DNA of 64,000 nucleotides from Clostridium gasigenes. Its GTDB lineage: Bacteria > Bacillota > Clostridia > Clostridiales > Clostridiaceae. The DNA is taken from NCBI RefSeq assembly GCF_900104115.1, contig NZ_FNJM01000002.1, forward strand, positions 405,260 through 469,259. The letters run 5' to 3'. Below the pieces are notes generated by a model. That model was given only the letters and a program-made list of their open reading frames with translations, was not told the origin of the DNA and did not search any database. This document shows positions 46,528-57,738 of the stretch, piece by piece. The translations under genes were made by a program, and so were the position numbers. Numbering within the stretch: the first letter of the stretch is position 1; the number at the start of each line of letters is the position of its first letter.

Positions 46528-48411
46528 TTACCTAGCCTCTTTGTCACTATTAATCTTATTAAAGTACCTAACTATGCTTTCAGCTGCTTTTTTATCTATA
46601 CTTGGTGTTTCTAATAATTCTTGTAGATTAGCATTTTTTATATTATCAACACTCTCAAATTTCATTAAAAGTGCTCTTCTTCTTTTTTCACCTACATTAG
46701 GTATATCCTCTAATATAGAATGTAATGTTCTTTTGTCTCTAAGACTTCTATGATAAGTAATAGCAAATCTATGAACCTCATCCTGAATTCTTCTTATCAT
46801 TTGCATAAGGTTTGACCCTCTGTTAATTATAAGTTCTTCATTATTATATATAATCCCTCTTGTTTGGTGTTTATCATCTTTAACAAGTCCGCATATTGGG
46901 ATACTAATATTAAGATTTTCTAAAACCGCAAGTGCTACATTAACTTGCCCCTTCCCCCCATCCATCATAATTAAATCTGGAAAACTTGAAAATTTACCGG
47001 AAGAAAACTTTATATCCTTCTCTTGAATTGCTTTTATTTCTTCTAAACCACGTTTAAATCTTCTTTCTAAAATTTCTCTCATACTATCATAATCATTGGC
47101 ACCTTTTACGGATTTTATTCTAAATCTTCTATAATCACTATTTTTCGGTCTACCTTCTTCAAAAGCAACCATAGTTCCAACAGAGTCTACCCCTTGAATA
47201 TTTGAAATATCATAAGCTTCAATTCTAAATGGAATCTCATCTAAGTCTAATAAATCCTTAAGTTCACCCAGGGATGTTTTATTTATTTCCTTATCTCTTA
47301 AAAATTTATCTTTAAATTGCTCTAAAGTTATTTTCCCATTATTTTTAACCATTTCTAGCATTTCTTTTTTTTGCCCCTTTTGTGGGATCCTAACAAGAAC
47401 TTTCGATCCTCTTTTAATAGCTAAAAATTCTTCTATTAACTCTAAATCTGCAATTTGTGGAGCATAAATATACCTTGGAACTTTAGCTGTGCTTCCATAA
47501 AAAGAAGTAATAAATTGTGATAAAACTTCACCAACATTATCATCTACAGTATTTTCAAATATAAAATTCTCTCTTCCTGTGATTTTACCATCTCTTGAGA
47601 AAAATATTTGGACACAGCTATCCTTTTCATCTTGGTATATGTTTATAAAATCTTCATCGCCTTCCATAGTTTTAAAGATTTTTTGTTTTTCTACAATAGC
47701 TTCTATAGCTAGAATTTTATCTCTTAATCTTCCTGCTTTTTCAAATTCCAACTTCATAGATGCAGATTCCATTTGTATCTTTAAGTCATTAACAACAGTT
47801 TTATCAGTTCCATTAAGTATCTCCATAATCTCCTTAATCATTTCACCATATTGTTTTTTACTTATGTATCCAGAGCATGGACCTAGACATTTTTTTATAT
47901 GATAATTTAAACAAGGCCTAATTGGTTTTCCATCTTCTTTTATAACTAACCTACAAGTTCTTAAAGGGAATATTTTATTTATTAAAGTTATTGTTTCATA
48001 TACTGCTGTTCCATTAGTATATGGGCCAAAATATTTACTTCCATCTTTAGCATAATTTCTCGTTACGAAAACTCTAGGGTAATCATCATTTATTGTTATT
48101 TTAATAAATGGATAAAACTTATCATCCTTCAAAGCAATATTATACCTTGGGCTATGTTTTTTTATTAAATTGCATTCAAGTATTAATGCTTCCATTTCTG
48201 TATCTGTTACTATGTATTCAAACTCCGAAATATTTTTAACTAATACTCTTACTTTTTCAGAGTGATTTTTAGATTTTTGGAAATAGCTTTTAACTCTATT
48301 CTTTAATATTTTAGCCTTTCCTACATAAATAATTTCACCTAGAGTGTTTTTCATTAAATAAACTCCTGGTTTATCTGGCAAGTTTTTTAAGTGGTATTCA
48401 AAATCAAACAC
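46528..48411 (-). CDS. uvrC: Excinuclease ABC subunit C
   Basis: The nuclease of nucleotide excision repair, 627 residues from the GTG at 48411. AAAGGGGGG is about six bases upstream, and the protein then opens FDFEYHLKNLPDKPGVYLM as in relatives. GIY-YIG domain first (VYLMKNTLGEIIYVGKAK), a UVR motif near 205-240, the RNase H-like second nuclease (EAYDISNIQGVDSVGTMVAFEEG), and a C-terminal helix-hairpin-helix pair (LEDIPNVGEKRRRALLMKF). Its leader holds a long hairpin (48437-48500). Confidence 0.96.
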   Translation of the reverse strand: MFDFEYHLKNLPDKPGVYLMKNTLGEIIYVGKAKILKNRVKSYFQKSKNHSEKVRVLVKNISEFEYIVTDTEMEALILECNLIKKHSPRYNIALKDDKFYPFIKITINDDYPRVFVTRNYAKDGSKYFGPYTNGTAVYETITLINKIFPLRTCRLVIKEDGKPIRPCLNYHIKKCLGPCSGYISKKQYGEMIKEIMEILNGTDKTVVNDLKIQMESASMKLEFEKAGRLRDKILAIEAIVEKQKIFKTMEGDEDFINIYQDEKDSCVQIFFSRDGKITGRENFIFENTVDDNVGEVLSQFITSFYGSTAKVPRYIYAPQIADLELIEEFLAIKRGSKVLVRIPQKGQKKEMLEMVKNNGKITLEQFKDKFLRDKEINKTSLGELKDLLDLDEIPFRIEAYDISNIQGVDSVGTMVAFEEGRPKNSDYRRFRIKSVKGANDYDSMREILERRFKRGLEEIKAIQEKDIKFSSGKFSSFPDLIMMDGGKGQVNVALAVLENLNISIPICGLVKDDKHQTRGIIYNNEELIINRGSNLMQMIRRIQDEVHRFAITYHRSLRDKRTLHSILEDIPNVGEKRRRALLMKFESVDNIKNANLQELLETPSIDKKAAESIVRYFNKINSDKEAR

Positions 48412-48436
48412 TTTATTCCCCCCTTTCATTCTTATG

Positions 48437-48500
48437 TAAGGCATAAAAAATAACTAGTCACTATATATCATGCTACTGACTATTACTTTTCTTTATGCCT
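48437..48500 (-). promoter_or_regulatory. Long hairpin in the uvrC leader
   Basis: AGGCATAAA and TTTATGCCT form the outer stem; inside, AATAGTCA pairs with TGACTAGTT-like sequence. The hairpin ends about 25 bases before the GTG start and so would be transcribed. The inner part resembles the dispersed AGACTA/TAGTCT hairpin family. Confidence 0.4.
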
Positions 48501-48518
48501 AATAGATCTTCAAAAAAT

Positions 48519-48554
48519 AATTAGTTAAATGTTTCTAATCCGATTTAACTAATT
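48519..48554 (-). terminator. Terminator of the RmlC-like gene
   Basis: A perfect 12-base stem (AATTAGTTAAAT and its complement) is followed on the minus strand by ATTTTTTG, 28 bases past the stop. Confidence 0.88.
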
Positions 48555-48581
48555 AATACTATTATCTATTTTAATGTACCC

Positions 48582-49130
48582 CTAAAAAGGAGAATCAAAT
48601 TCTTCAAATTTAGCTAATTTATTATCCCATTCTTCAACTGTTACTTCATCTTTGTTAAATTCCCAAGGAATATTTAAGGAATCCCAATTAACTCCGCCTC
48701 TATGATCATTGTTGAAAGGTTTAGTAACCTTATAAAATATTAAAGCGTCTTTGTTACCTTTTATATAATAACCATGAGCGCAGCCCTTTGGTACATATAT
48801 TAAATCTCTATTAAATTCATTTAACTCTACAACTACATATCTTCCATAAGTTTTAGATTTCTTTCTTAAATCTATAACTACATCTTGAATTTCTCCTGCT
48901 ATACAAGTTATAATCTTATCCTGTTCTTCAGGTGGTGCTTGATAATGCATCCCTCTTACAACCCCAGGCCTTGCAATTGCATAATATTCTTCTTTGAAAT
49001 CTGTACTTAGACCATAAATATTAAATTGAGTATCATTAAAGACCCTTATTAAATCACATGTATTTTCCATAAATACAGTTGGTGTAATTAAATAGCATCC
49101 CTCTACTTCTAAAGCCTTTACTCTAAACAT
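48582..49130 (-). CDS. rfbC: dTDP-4-dehydrorhamnose 3,5-epimerase-family protein
   Basis: A 182-residue RmlC-type cupin. It has FKEEYYAIARPGVVRGMHYQ with the catalytic His of RGMHYQ (about 61), the Asp dyad partner in VVIDLRKKSKTYG, and YVPKGCAHGYY (about 115-125). It would epimerise dTDP-4-keto-6-deoxyglucose on the way to dTDP-rhamnose. No rmlA/B/D genes lie in the window, so it is a stand-alone copy, and a related sugar epimerase is possible. Confidence 0.87.
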   Translation of the reverse strand: MFRVKALEVEGCYLITPTVFMENTCDLIRVFNDTQFNIYGLSTDFKEEYYAIARPGVVRGMHYQAPPEEQDKIITCIAGEIQDVVIDLRKKSKTYGRYVVVELNEFNRDLIYVPKGCAHGYYIKGNKDALIFYKVTKPFNNDHRGGVNWDSLNIPWEFNKDEVTVEEWDNKLAKFEEFDSPF

Positions 49131-49303
49131 TTCCCCATCCCCATTTCTACTTTAATCATCAAGAGTTTTCTATTTTTTTTAATTTTGCTATTGTTAAAAT
49201 AAGTCTCTCTTTAATATATGATTTTGTAGAATAAAGGTGTTTGTTTAATATCTATTTTATTTCATATCCTTTAGTTACAATTTTGGGGAATTCCTAAATC
49301 AAA

Positions 49304-49385
49304 AAGAGATAGAGGTCTTGTATCTTTACATCTAAGCTTATAAATATAACTCTTAGATGTAAACTAAAACTAACCTCTATCTCTT
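49304..49385 (-). terminator. Compound terminator of the FHA-SEDS-PBP operon
   Basis: A 13-base outer stem AAGAGATAGAGGT/ACCTCTATCTCTT encloses a second perfect 12-base hairpin (TTTACATCTAAG/CTTAGATGTAAA). T-rich sequence follows on the minus strand, starting 25 bases after the PBP stop. Confidence 0.85.
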
Positions 49386-49409
49386 AACAAATTTCCAAAG
49401 AACATTTAA

Positions 49410-50882
49410 CTATTCTTTTCCTAATATAGCATCTATAACATTAGCTGCTATAACCGCTGGCAATTTCACTCCATTTTCACCATTTTCAACTATAACTGCA
49501 ATAGCTACTTGTGGGTCATCTGCAGGTGCTATTGAAACAAACCATCCATGTGGAATTGCTTCTGAACCATCTGGAAGATTATAATCTGCTGTTCCTGTTT
49601 TTCCTCCAGCTCCATATTTTTGTAGCATATCCCAACCATAAAAAGTCTTTCCAGCTACTAGTGTTTTCATATAATCTCTAACTACTGCTGAAGTTTCTGG
49701 TGATATTACTTGTTTTAATTCCTTTGAAGGTATTTCTTTTACCGTGTTACCTTGTGAATCTATTACCTTATTAACTAATTTAGGTTGCATTAACATACCG
49801 TTATTAGATACTGCACTTACCATTAATGCCATTTCCATTGGTGTAGTAAGAACACTTCCTTGACCAATTCCACTTTGGGCTATGCTTCCAACTTCATACT
49901 CTTCAAGTGTTGGAAATTGACTTTTTGTTATTGTAGTTCCAACTGCTGGTACTACAGAATTAAACCCAAAATTTTCAGCTACAGCTTTTAGTTTTTCATT
50001 TCCAAGTTCCATAGCAAGTGTTCCAAAAACTACATTACTAGATACTGAAAATCCTTTTCTTAAGCTTATTGCCCCATGAACTTGATGTACATAATTATTT
50101 AGTTCTCTTCCATCTGCAAAAGTTATTTTTCCCTTATCTTGGAAAGTTCTATTTGCAACAGATGGATCATTTTCTAAAGCTGCTGATAAAGTAATTGTCT
50201 TCATTACTGAACCTGGTGGATACAATCCCTCCACTGCTCTATTAATTAAATACCCAGCTTCGCTGTTCTCAGCTGTTGCTCCTTCTATTGCAAGCTTCAT
50301 GTTGTTTGGATCATAGGTTGGCTTTGATACCATTGCTAGTATTTCTCCTGTTTTAGGATTTAAAGCAACAACTGCACCCTTTTGATCTCCAAGCAAATCA
50401 TAAGCTGCTTTTTGGGCTTTGGGATTTAAAGTTGTAACTACCCCATTACCTATTTTTTCATCTTCTTGATTTCTCTCCTTAAAAAATGTTTTCAAATCAA
50501 AATCTTTGAAGAATTTTCTTAAGTTATTACCTGCTCCGCTATATTTACTTAATTCACTATCAAATTCCTCTTCTAGACCTGTTATTCCATATTGTTCATC
50601 TATATATCCTAAAGAATGTGTATATAAATCTTTATAAACATATTCTCTATCTTGACTTAACTCGTCTATTCTTTTACTTTTAGTTAACGCTTCACCATTT
50701 CTATCGTAGATTGTACCTCTTATAACTTCATTTCTTTTTGCCCAAAGCCTTACATTCCCTGGCATTGCTGCAATATCAGGTCCTTTAAAAACTTGGAAGT
50801 ACACCATATATGATATTAAAGCTATAAAACAGAAAAGAAATACCACCATTACATTCCTTACATTTTTTCCTAAATCGTTCAT
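49410..50882 (-). CDS. Class B penicillin-binding protein (transpeptidase)
   Basis: A 490-residue peptidoglycan transpeptidase with one N-terminal membrane helix (about 11-30). The extracellular part has the three active-site motifs: SxxK in PPGSVMKTITL, SxN in FSVSSNVVFG, and KTG in AGGKTGTADYN. There is no PASTA domain. It is encoded four bases after a SEDS glycosyltransferase, the usual polymerase/crosslinker pair, probably for elongation or spore wall synthesis. In clostridia this neighbourhood (FHA-RodA-PbpA) is conserved. Confidence 0.93.
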   Translation of the reverse strand: MNDLGKNVRNVMVVFLFCFIALISYMVYFQVFKGPDIAAMPGNVRLWAKRNEVIRGTIYDRNGEALTKSKRIDELSQDREYVYKDLYTHSLGYIDEQYGITGLEEEFDSELSKYSGAGNNLRKFFKDFDLKTFFKERNQEDEKIGNGVVTTLNPKAQKAAYDLLGDQKGAVVALNPKTGEILAMVSKPTYDPNNMKLAIEGATAENSEAGYLINRAVEGLYPPGSVMKTITLSAALENDPSVANRTFQDKGKITFADGRELNNYVHQVHGAISLRKGFSVSSNVVFGTLAMELGNEKLKAVAENFGFNSVVPAVGTTITKSQFPTLEEYEVGSIAQSGIGQGSVLTTPMEMALMVSAVSNNGMLMQPKLVNKVIDSQGNTVKEIPSKELKQVISPETSAVVRDYMKTLVAGKTFYGWDMLQKYGAGGKTGTADYNLPDGSEAIPHGWFVSIAPADDPQVAIAVIVENGENGVKLPAVIAANVIDAILGKE

Positions 50883-50885
50883 GTA

Positions 50886-52115
50886 TTATGCCTCCTCTGA
50901 AATTTTCTGAAGTATTCCAAGTGCGAAGAATATTGTAAGCATTGAACTACCACCATAACTTATAAGTGGAAGTGTTATTCCTGTTAATGGAATAACCTTA
51001 AATACTCCTCCTATAATAACCAGCGTTTGACAAGCTATCATAGTACTGAATCCTACAGCTACAATTTGAGAGAATTTTTCATTTGTTACGAAGGCTGCTC
51101 TAATTCCTCTATAAAACATTAAGAAATATATAATCATAATTCCTACTGCAAATATCATTCCAAGTTCTTCACATATTGCTGCAAATATAAAATCAGAGGT
51201 TGCTACTGGTATATATTCTGGAAGACCTCTTCCAAGCCCTGACCCAAAAAGCCCCCCTGAAGATATTGCATATAAACCTTGAACTATTTGACCTCCAACA
51301 TCATATCCCCAAGGATCTTGCCATATAGCGACTCTCTCTTTAACATGCCTAAACATTTTATATGCCGCAATTGCACCTACTGATGATAACCCTAAACATG
51401 CAAATACATACTTCTTTTTAGATGTAGTTATATATAACATAGTTACTGATATCCCAAAGAATATTAGCACTGATCCTAAATCCGTTTGAAGAACCATACA
51501 TGCCATAGAATACATGGCTACTAAAGCTGGTTGTATTAACTGCTTAAAATCACCTTTAAATCTGCCCTTATTTTCATAAGACATTAACGCTGATGATAAG
51601 TATAATACTAATGCTATCTTACCAAATTCTGAAGGCTGAAAACTAAATGGTCCTATATATACCCAGTTCGTAGCTCCCCAGGTTTCAACATGGAACAGCT
51701 TTCCATAAACAAATCCCATTGGCATAAGTACCAATGTACCTATTAAATATATTTTTTTATACTTTGCAAAACTCTTTAAATCTGGCATTATTACTACAAT
51801 TAAAATATAAGCTATAATCCCAAGTATTACCCAAACCAACTGTTTCATAGCGTCTACTGGTTTAAGCCTATAAATCACTGCTACTCCAACTACTGCTAAA
51901 ATACTAGCAAAAACGAATAAAAATTTATCTCCATCCGGATAAAACTTTCGTATTACATAATGAGAGTATGCTATTATTCCGCATAATAATACTCCTATTC
52001 CCATTGCTTTATAATCAAACTCTTTTGGTAATAAAGCTAAGTTTGTAAATAGAAGTAAGCATAGTAGGTAGATTAATTTTAAGAGTCTTTTCTCATACTT
52101 TACACTACTTTTCAT
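50886..52115 (-). CDS. SEDS-family peptidoglycan glycosyltransferase (FtsW/RodA type)
   Basis: A 409-residue protein with about ten membrane helices. It carries the SEDS motifs NWVYIGPFSFQPSEFGKIALVLYLS (contains the conserved Q-P-S-E) and GLGRGLPEYIPVATSDFIFAAICEELGMI near residue 270-300. It polymerises lipid II into glycan strands in complex with the class B PBP encoded next. FtsW, RodA and SpoVE cannot be told apart from sequence alone; the context favours RodA-like. Confidence 0.92.
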   Translation of the reverse strand: MKSSVKYEKRLLKLIYLLCLLLFTNLALLPKEFDYKAMGIGVLLCGIIAYSHYVIRKFYPDGDKFLFVFASILAVVGVAVIYRLKPVDAMKQLVWVILGIIAYILIVVIMPDLKSFAKYKKIYLIGTLVLMPMGFVYGKLFHVETWGATNWVYIGPFSFQPSEFGKIALVLYLSSALMSYENKGRFKGDFKQLIQPALVAMYSMACMVLQTDLGSVLIFFGISVTMLYITTSKKKYVFACLGLSSVGAIAAYKMFRHVKERVAIWQDPWGYDVGGQIVQGLYAISSGGLFGSGLGRGLPEYIPVATSDFIFAAICEELGMIFAVGIMIIYFLMFYRGIRAAFVTNEKFSQIVAVGFSTMIACQTLVIIGGVFKVIPLTGITLPLISYGGSSMLTIFFALGILQKISEEA

Positions 52116-52125
52116 ACTTTCACCT

Positions 52126-52578
52126 CTATTTCTTATCTGACTTAATAACCTTAAATATTACACTTCCGATTCTTATTTTATCATTTGGCCTAAGCTTGGC
52201 TCTTTGGTCAATTTTCTCTTCATTAAGAAAAACACCATTTGTACTCTCTAAATCTTCTATATATACTTCATTATTTTTAATAGCAAGCCTTGCATGGTTT
52301 CCTGAAGCGTACTGATCTGTTAATTGAACTGTATTACCTTCTTTTCGACCTATAGTTATAGGACCTCTTAAAAGTAACATTGTTCCTTCTTCTAAGTTAT
52401 CATTATCCCCTGCTGTTAACACTTCAATTCCATAATTTTTCTTGGCTGTGCCTTGTCTTCTCTTTCCACCAGTTTTAACATCTTTATACATAATTTTTAG
52501 AGCATAAAAAATAATGACGTATAAAAGTACCATAAATGCTATTCCAAAAATTATATTTATTAGTTTCGAAGAACTCAT
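52126..52578 (-). CDS. Membrane-anchored FHA-domain protein
   Basis: A 150-residue protein with an N-terminal membrane helix (about 7-28), a short basic linker and a C-terminal FHA domain (about 66-145). The phosphothreonine-binding residues are visible in TIGRKEGNTVQL, ASGNHARLAI and DLESTNGVFLNEEKI. First gene of the FHA-SEDS-PBP operon. As with actinobacterial FhaB, it may link Ser/Thr-kinase signalling to wall synthesis. No kinase gene is in the window. Confidence 0.9.
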   Translation of the reverse strand: MSSSKLINIIFGIAFMVLLYVIIFYALKIMYKDVKTGGKRRQGTAKKNYGIEVLTAGDNDNLEEGTMLLLRGPITIGRKEGNTVQLTDQYASGNHARLAIKNNEVYIEDLESTNGVFLNEEKIDQRAKLRPNDKIRIGSVIFKVIKSDKK

Positions 52579-52654
52579 TCTTTCACCTCAAATTTAAGTT
52601 ATATTTACTATATATATATTAAGACTTTTAGGTAAAAATAACAAGTCCTATATA

Positions 52655-55480
52655 CTATTGCAATATCTTATTAAGATATTTACCAGTATATGACTCCTTA
52701 TTCTTACATACAGTTTCTGGAGTACCACAAACTACTAAACTACCGCCTTTGTCTCCACCTTCTGGTCCTAAATCTACTATATAATCAGCACACTTTATCA
52801 TATCTAAATTATGTTCAATAACAACTACTGTATTACCTGCATTTACTAATCTTTGAAGTATTTCTACTAATCTATTAACATCATCAATATGAAGTCCTGT
52901 TGTTGGTTCATCTAAAATATACAAAGTTTTACCTGTACTTCTCTTTGAAAGTTCAGATGCAAGCTTTATTCTTTGAGCTTCTCCTCCTGATAACTGAGTT
53001 GATGGTTGACCAAGTCTTATATACCCAAGTCCTACATCAAACAATGTTTGCATCTTATTCTTTATTCTCGGCATATTTTCAAAGAACGTTAGCCCTTCTT
53101 CTACAGTCATATTTAATATGTCATGTATAGATTTCCCTTTATATTTAACTTCTAAAGTTTCTCTATTGTATCTTTTTCCCTTGCAAACCTCACAAGGAAC
53201 ATATACATCTGATAAGAATTGCATTTCTATTTTAATAATTCCATCACCTGTGCAAGCTTCACATCTGCCTCCCTTAACATTAAAACTAAATCTTCCAGGT
53301 TTATATCCTCTCATTTTAGCTTCATTTGTTTGAGAAAATAACTCTCTTATAATATCAAAGGTTCCTGTGTAAGTTGCTGGGTTAGAACGCGGAGTTCTTC
53401 CTATAGGCCCTTGATCTATATCTATAATTTTATCTATGTTTTCAGAACCTGTTATATCTTTATGTGAACCTACTGGATTTTTACTTTTATTTACTATTCT
53501 ATTTAAACCTTTATAAAGTATTTCGTTAATTAATGTACTTTTTCCAGAACCCGAAACTCCTGTTACCATTGTTAATATTCCAAGAGGGAATGTTACATTA
53601 ATGTTTTTAAGATTATTTTCTTTTGCCCCTTGAATCACTATTTTCTTTCCATTTCCTTTTCTTCTTTCACTTGGACAGTTAATTTTCTTTTCTCCTATTA
53701 AGTATTGACCAGTTATGGATTCTTTACACATCTTAATATCTTCTAATGTTCCACTTGCTACTATTTCCCCACCATGTTCTCCGGCTCTTGGCCCAATATC
53801 AACTATAAAGTCTGCTTCTCTTATAGTATCTTCATCATGTTCAACTACAATAACAGTATTTCCTACGTCTCTTAAATTTTTAAGAGTTTCTATTAACCTG
53901 TCATTATCTCTTTGATGAAGTCCTATACTTGGCTCATCTAAAATATATAATACACCCATAAGTGCTGATCCAATTTGAGTTGCAAGTCTTATTCTTTGTG
54001 ATTCCCCTCCAGATAAAGTTCCCGCGGTTCTTGAAAGATTTAAATAATCTAAACCTACATTTAATAGAAAATTTAATCTACTATTTATTTCTTTTACAAT
54101 TTGATCACTAATAATTTTATCTTTTTCTGAGAATTCTACTGAATTTAAGAATTCTAGTTCATCTCTTATTGGCATCTTCGTAAATTCATAAATATTTTTA
54201 TCCCCAACCATTACTGCAAGTGCTTCTTTTCTTAATCTAGCTCCCTTACACTTTGGACAATGATTGTTACTCATATATTGCTCTATATCACCTTTTATAA
54301 CATCAGAATTAGTTTCTCTATATCTTCTTTTAAGAGCATTTATTTCCCCTTCATAAGCATAAGAGTATTTAGCAGTCATTCCTTCTTTTGTATAATTTAC
54401 AGTTAGCTTATGTCCCTTTGTTCCATAAAGTAATAAATCTACTTCTTCTGGTTTCAAACTTTTAATTGGCTTCTTAAGGTTTAACTTAAATTCTTTACTC
54501 ATTGCTTTTAATATAGCTAATGTCCAGGAATCATCCTTTAATCTACCTTCACCCCAAGTTGCTATTGCACCTTCCATAATACTTAAATCTTTATTAGGTA
54601 TTACTAGATTCTCATCTATTTCTATTAAAGCTCCAAGACCATCGCAATAATCACATTTACCAAAAGGTGAATTAAATGAAAATAATCTAGGCGCTAATTC
54701 ATCTATACTCATTCCACATTCTCTACAGGCAAATTTTTCACTAAATAAAATATCTTCTCCACCAATTATATTAATTAAAACTAATCCTTCTGATAATTTC
54801 AATGCTGTTTCAACTGAATCTGATAACCTGCCTTCAATTCCCTCTTTAATAACTATTCTATCAACTACCGCTTCTATGCTATGTTTTATATTTTTATCTA
54901 AATTTATTTCCTCTTCTGTTAAGTCATAGATTTCTCCATCTATTCTTGCTCTAATAAAACCATTCTTTTTAATATTTTCTAATACCTTTTCATGAACACC
55001 CTTTTTTCCGCTAATTATAGGTGCTAAAATTTGAATCTTAATTTTATCCCCAAGTAACATAACTCCATCAACAATTTGATCCACAGATTGTTGAGTAATT
55101 TTCACTTTACACTTAGGACAATAAGGAACACCTACTTTTGCATATAAAAGTCTTAAATAATCATATATTTCCGTTACAGTTCCAACTGTTGAACGAGGAT
55201 TTTTACTTGTAGTTTTTTGATCTATAGATATAGCTGGTGACAACCCTTCTATAGATTCAACATCTGGCTTATCTATCTGTCCTAAAAACTGTCTTGCATA
55301 AGAAGACAATGATTCTACATATCTTCTTTGTCCTTCTGCATAAAGAGTATCAAAAGCAAGAGATGATTTCCCCGACCCTGATAACCCTGTAAAAACTATT
55401 AATTTATCTCTAGGTATTTCTAAAGAAACATTTTTTAAATTATGTACCTTAGCACCCTTTATTATTATTTTATCTTTCAT
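52655..55480 (-). CDS. uvrA: Excinuclease ABC subunit A
   Basis: The damage-recognition ATPase of excision repair, 941 residues from the ATG at 55480. AAGGTGG lies eight bases upstream, and [18 protein letters not shown] is the usual UvrA start. It has two ABC cassettes: Walker [15 protein letters not shown] and [14 protein letters not shown], signatures LSGGESQRI and LSGGEAQRI. Zinc modules include [15 protein letters not shown] ... [15 protein letters not shown] and CEACTGDG ... CEVCKGKR. It lies behind uvrB but after that gene's terminator, so it has its own promoter. Confidence 0.97.
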   Translation of the reverse strand: MKDKIIIKGAKVHNLKNVSLEIPRDKLIVFTGLSGSGKSSLAFDTLYAEGQRRYVESLSSYARQFLGQIDKPDVESIEGLSPAISIDQKTTSKNPRSTVGTVTEIYDYLRLLYAKVGVPYCPKCKVKITQQSVDQIVDGVMLLGDKIKIQILAPIISGKKGVHEKVLENIKKNGFIRARIDGEIYDLTEEEINLDKNIKHSIEAVVDRIVIKEGIEGRLSDSVETALKLSEGLVLINIIGGEDILFSEKFACRECGMSIDELAPRLFSFNSPFGKCDYCDGLGALIEIDENLVIPNKDLSIMEGAIATWGEGRLKDDSWTLAILKAMSKEFKLNLKKPIKSLKPEEVDLLLYGTKGHKLTVNYTKEGMTAKYSYAYEGEINALKRRYRETNSDVIKGDIEQYMSNNHCPKCKGARLRKEALAVMVGDKNIYEFTKMPIRDELEFLNSVEFSEKDKIISDQIVKEINSRLNFLLNVGLDYLNLSRTAGTLSGGESQRIRLATQIGSALMGVLYILDEPSIGLHQRDNDRLIETLKNLRDVGNTVIVVEHDEDTIREADFIVDIGPRAGEHGGEIVASGTLEDIKMCKESITGQYLIGEKKINCPSERRKGNGKKIVIQGAKENNLKNINVTFPLGILTMVTGVSGSGKSTLINEILYKGLNRIVNKSKNPVGSHKDITGSENIDKIIDIDQGPIGRTPRSNPATYTGTFDIIRELFSQTNEAKMRGYKPGRFSFNVKGGRCEACTGDGIIKIEMQFLSDVYVPCEVCKGKRYNRETLEVKYKGKSIHDILNMTVEEGLTFFENMPRIKNKMQTLFDVGLGYIRLGQPSTQLSGGEAQRIKLASELSKRSTGKTLYILDEPTTGLHIDDVNRLVEILQRLVNAGNTVVVIEHNLDMIKCADYIVDLGPEGGDKGGSLVVCGTPETVCKNKESYTGKYLNKILQ

Positions 55481-55601
55481 GTACCCAACCACCTTTTCTT
55501 CTAATTTATAAGGCATACTTATAAAAATATATATCCCACATTGCCTTATTATTTTTTTCAAATTCTAAATTTAGTTTCTGCATATATTCTAGAAATTAAT
55601 C

Positions 55602-55617
55602 ACGAACATATATTCTT
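55602..55617. promoter_or_regulatory. Candidate LexA (SOS) box upstream of uvrA
   Basis: ACGAACATATATTCTT contains GAAC-N4-ATTC, one base from the Firmicutes LexA core GAAC-N4-GTTC. It lies about 125 bases before the uvrA start, in the region between the uvrB start-side leader sequence and uvrA where the promoter must be. uvrA is an SOS gene in many bacteria. Confidence 0.4.
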
Positions 55618-55728
55618 TATTCTATTTTAGATTTTAATATAATTATTGTCAATTATATTATATATTATTTAATAATTTTTATTTGGATATACCATACTCA
55701 TTTAAAACATAATAGCCTAAATAATAAA

Positions 55729-55769
55729 AAACTGGATTTAACATTTACCCCCAATGTTAAATCCAGTTT
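55729..55769 (-). terminator. Terminator of uvrB
   Basis: A perfect 17-base stem (AAACTGGATTTAACATT and its complement) with a 7-base loop directly abuts the uvrB stop and separates it from uvrA. Confidence 0.92.
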
Positions 55770-55770
55770 A

Positions 55771-57738
55771 CTATTTCTTTAACTTTTCAATAATATCTCT
55801 TAATTCTGCTGCTCTTTCAAATTGCAGATTTTTAGCAGATTCCATCATTTCTGTTGTATATTTCTTAATTAACTTCTTCTTATCTTTTGGATTTATTTCT
55901 TCTAGGTTTTCAGTATTATATTCTTCTGGATCTTCAGCAACTTTTGATATCGCTATTAGTTCACGGATATCTTTCTTTATAGACATTGGAGTTATTCCGT
56001 TATCTTCATTGTATTTCATTTGAATTCCTCTTCTTCTATCAGTTTCCTTCATAGCCTTATCCATAGATTTAGTAATTCTATCTGCATACATAATAACTCT
56101 ACTGTCTAGGTTTCTTGCAGCTCTACCTATAGTTTGAATTAATGAAGTTTCAGAACGCAAGAACCCTTCTTTATCTGCATCTAAAATTGCAACTAAAGCA
56201 ACTTCAGGTATATCAAGCCCTTCTCTTAAAAGATTTATTCCAACTAATACATCAAACTCACCAAGCCTTAAATCTCTTATAATTTTCATTCTTTCCATTG
56301 TAAGTATCTCCGAATGCATATACTCTGCTTTTATTCCCAAGTCTTTTAAATACTTAGTTAAATCTTCCGACATTTTCTTAGTTAACGTTGTTATTAAAGT
56401 TCTATATCCCATTTTTGTTATTTTTAATATTTCTCCATACAAATCATCAATTTGCCCAGTTACTGGTCTAATTTCTATAACTGGATCTAATAACCCTGTT
56501 GGTCTTATAATTTGCTCTGCTATATTTGTTGAGTTATCTAGTTCATATTGTGCTGGAGTTGCACTTACAAATACTATTTGATTTATTTTCTTTTCAAATT
56601 CTTCAAACTTTAAAGGTCTATTATCATAAGCGCAAGGAAGTCTAAACCCATACTCCACCAAGTTCTCTTTTCTTGCTCTATCACCTGCATACATGGCTCT
56701 AACTTGTGGTAATGTAGCATGACTTTCATCTATAAACATTAAAAAATCCTTTGGAAAGAAATCTAATAAAGTTTGAGGAGGAGTTCCTGGAGCTCTCCCA
56801 TCTAAAACCCTTGAATAGTTTTCCATTCCATTACAATATCCCATTTCCCTTATCATTTCTAAATCATAATTAGTTCTTTGTCTTAACCTTTGAGATTCTA
56901 ATAATTTTTCTTGAGCATTAAGCTGTTTTAATCTATCCTCTAATTCATCCTCTATAATATGCATTGCCTTTTCTAAAGTCTCAGTAGATGTTGCAAAATG
57001 CGATGCTGGGAAAATTGAAATATGCTTTCTCTCTCCTACAATAGTTCCAGTTAACACATCAAATTCTCTAATCCTTTCAATTTCATCTCCAAAAAATTCT
57101 ATTCTAACACCTTTATTTGAAGATGATACAGGAATAATATCTAAAGAATCCCCTCTAACTCTAAAAGTTCCTCTAGTAAAAGCTATATCATTTCTTTCAT
57201 ATTGTATTTCAATTAATTTTTTTATTATTGTATCCCTATCCTTTTCCATTCCTACCCTTAAAGAAATTGTAAGCTTTTTATATTCCTCAGGATTACCAAG
57301 TCCATAAATACAAGAGACTGATGCAACAATAATTACATCCCGTCTTTCTAAAAGAGCCGCTGTTGCAGAATGCCTAAGCTTATCTATTTCATCATTTATA
57401 GAAGCATCCTTCTCTATAAATGTATCAGTATGAGCAACATAGGCCTCAGGTTGATAATAATCATAATAAGAAACGAAATATTCAACAATGCTATCAGGGA
57501 AAAACTCCCTAAACTCCGAACACAGCTGAGCTGCCAATGTTTTATTATGAGCCAAAACCACAGTAGGTCTTTGCAGTTGCTGTATTATATTTGCCATAGT
57601 ATAAGTTTTACCCGAACCAGTTACTCCAAGCAAAGTCTGAAACTTATCACCTTTATTTATAGAATTAACTAAACTCTCTATAGCCATAGGTTGATCACCT
57701 GTAGGCTTAAAGTTAGATTGTATTTTAAATTCTGACAT
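55771..57738 (-). CDS. uvrB: Excinuclease ABC subunit B
   Basis: The helicase-fold DNA-damage verification subunit, 655 residues. It has Walker [16 protein letters not shown] (about 40-54), the beta-hairpin region [19 protein letters not shown]-type [20 protein letters not shown], motif [11 protein letters not shown], and the C-terminal UVR motif [21 protein letters not shown]. It works with UvrA and UvrC, both encoded within 12 kb. A hairpin of the AGACTA/TAGTCT family lies in its leader. Confidence 0.97.
   Translation of the reverse strand: MSEFKIQSNFKPTGDQPMAIESLVNSINKGDKFQTLLGVTGSGKTYTMANIIQQLQRPTVVLAHNKTLAAQLCSEFREFFPDSIVEYFVSYYDYYQPEAYVAHTDTFIEKDASINDEIDKLRHSATAALLERRDVIIVASVSCIYGLGNPEEYKKLTISLRVGMEKDRDTIIKKLIEIQYERNDIAFTRGTFRVRGDSLDIIPVSSSNKGVRIEFFGDEIERIREFDVLTGTIVGERKHISIFPASHFATSTETLEKAMHIIEDELEDRLKQLNAQEKLLESQRLRQRTNYDLEMIREMGYCNGMENYSRVLDGRAPGTPPQTLLDFFPKDFLMFIDESHATLPQVRAMYAGDRARKENLVEYGFRLPCAYDNRPLKFEEFEKKINQIVFVSATPAQYELDNSTNIAEQIIRPTGLLDPVIEIRPVTGQIDDLYGEILKITKMGYRTLITTLTKKMSEDLTKYLKDLGIKAEYMHSEILTMERMKIIRDLRLGEFDVLVGINLLREGLDIPEVALVAILDADKEGFLRSETSLIQTIGRAARNLDSRVIMYADRITKSMDKAMKETDRRRGIQMKYNEDNGITPMSIKKDIRELIAISKVAEDPEEYNTENLEEINPKDKKKLIKKYTTEMMESAKNLQFERAAELRDIIEKLKK

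Noticed and set aside
46508..46753. Long plus-strand frames opposite uvrC, pyk, dnaE and the chemoreceptors
   Set aside because: They lie fully inside well-supported minus-strand genes and are frame shadows.
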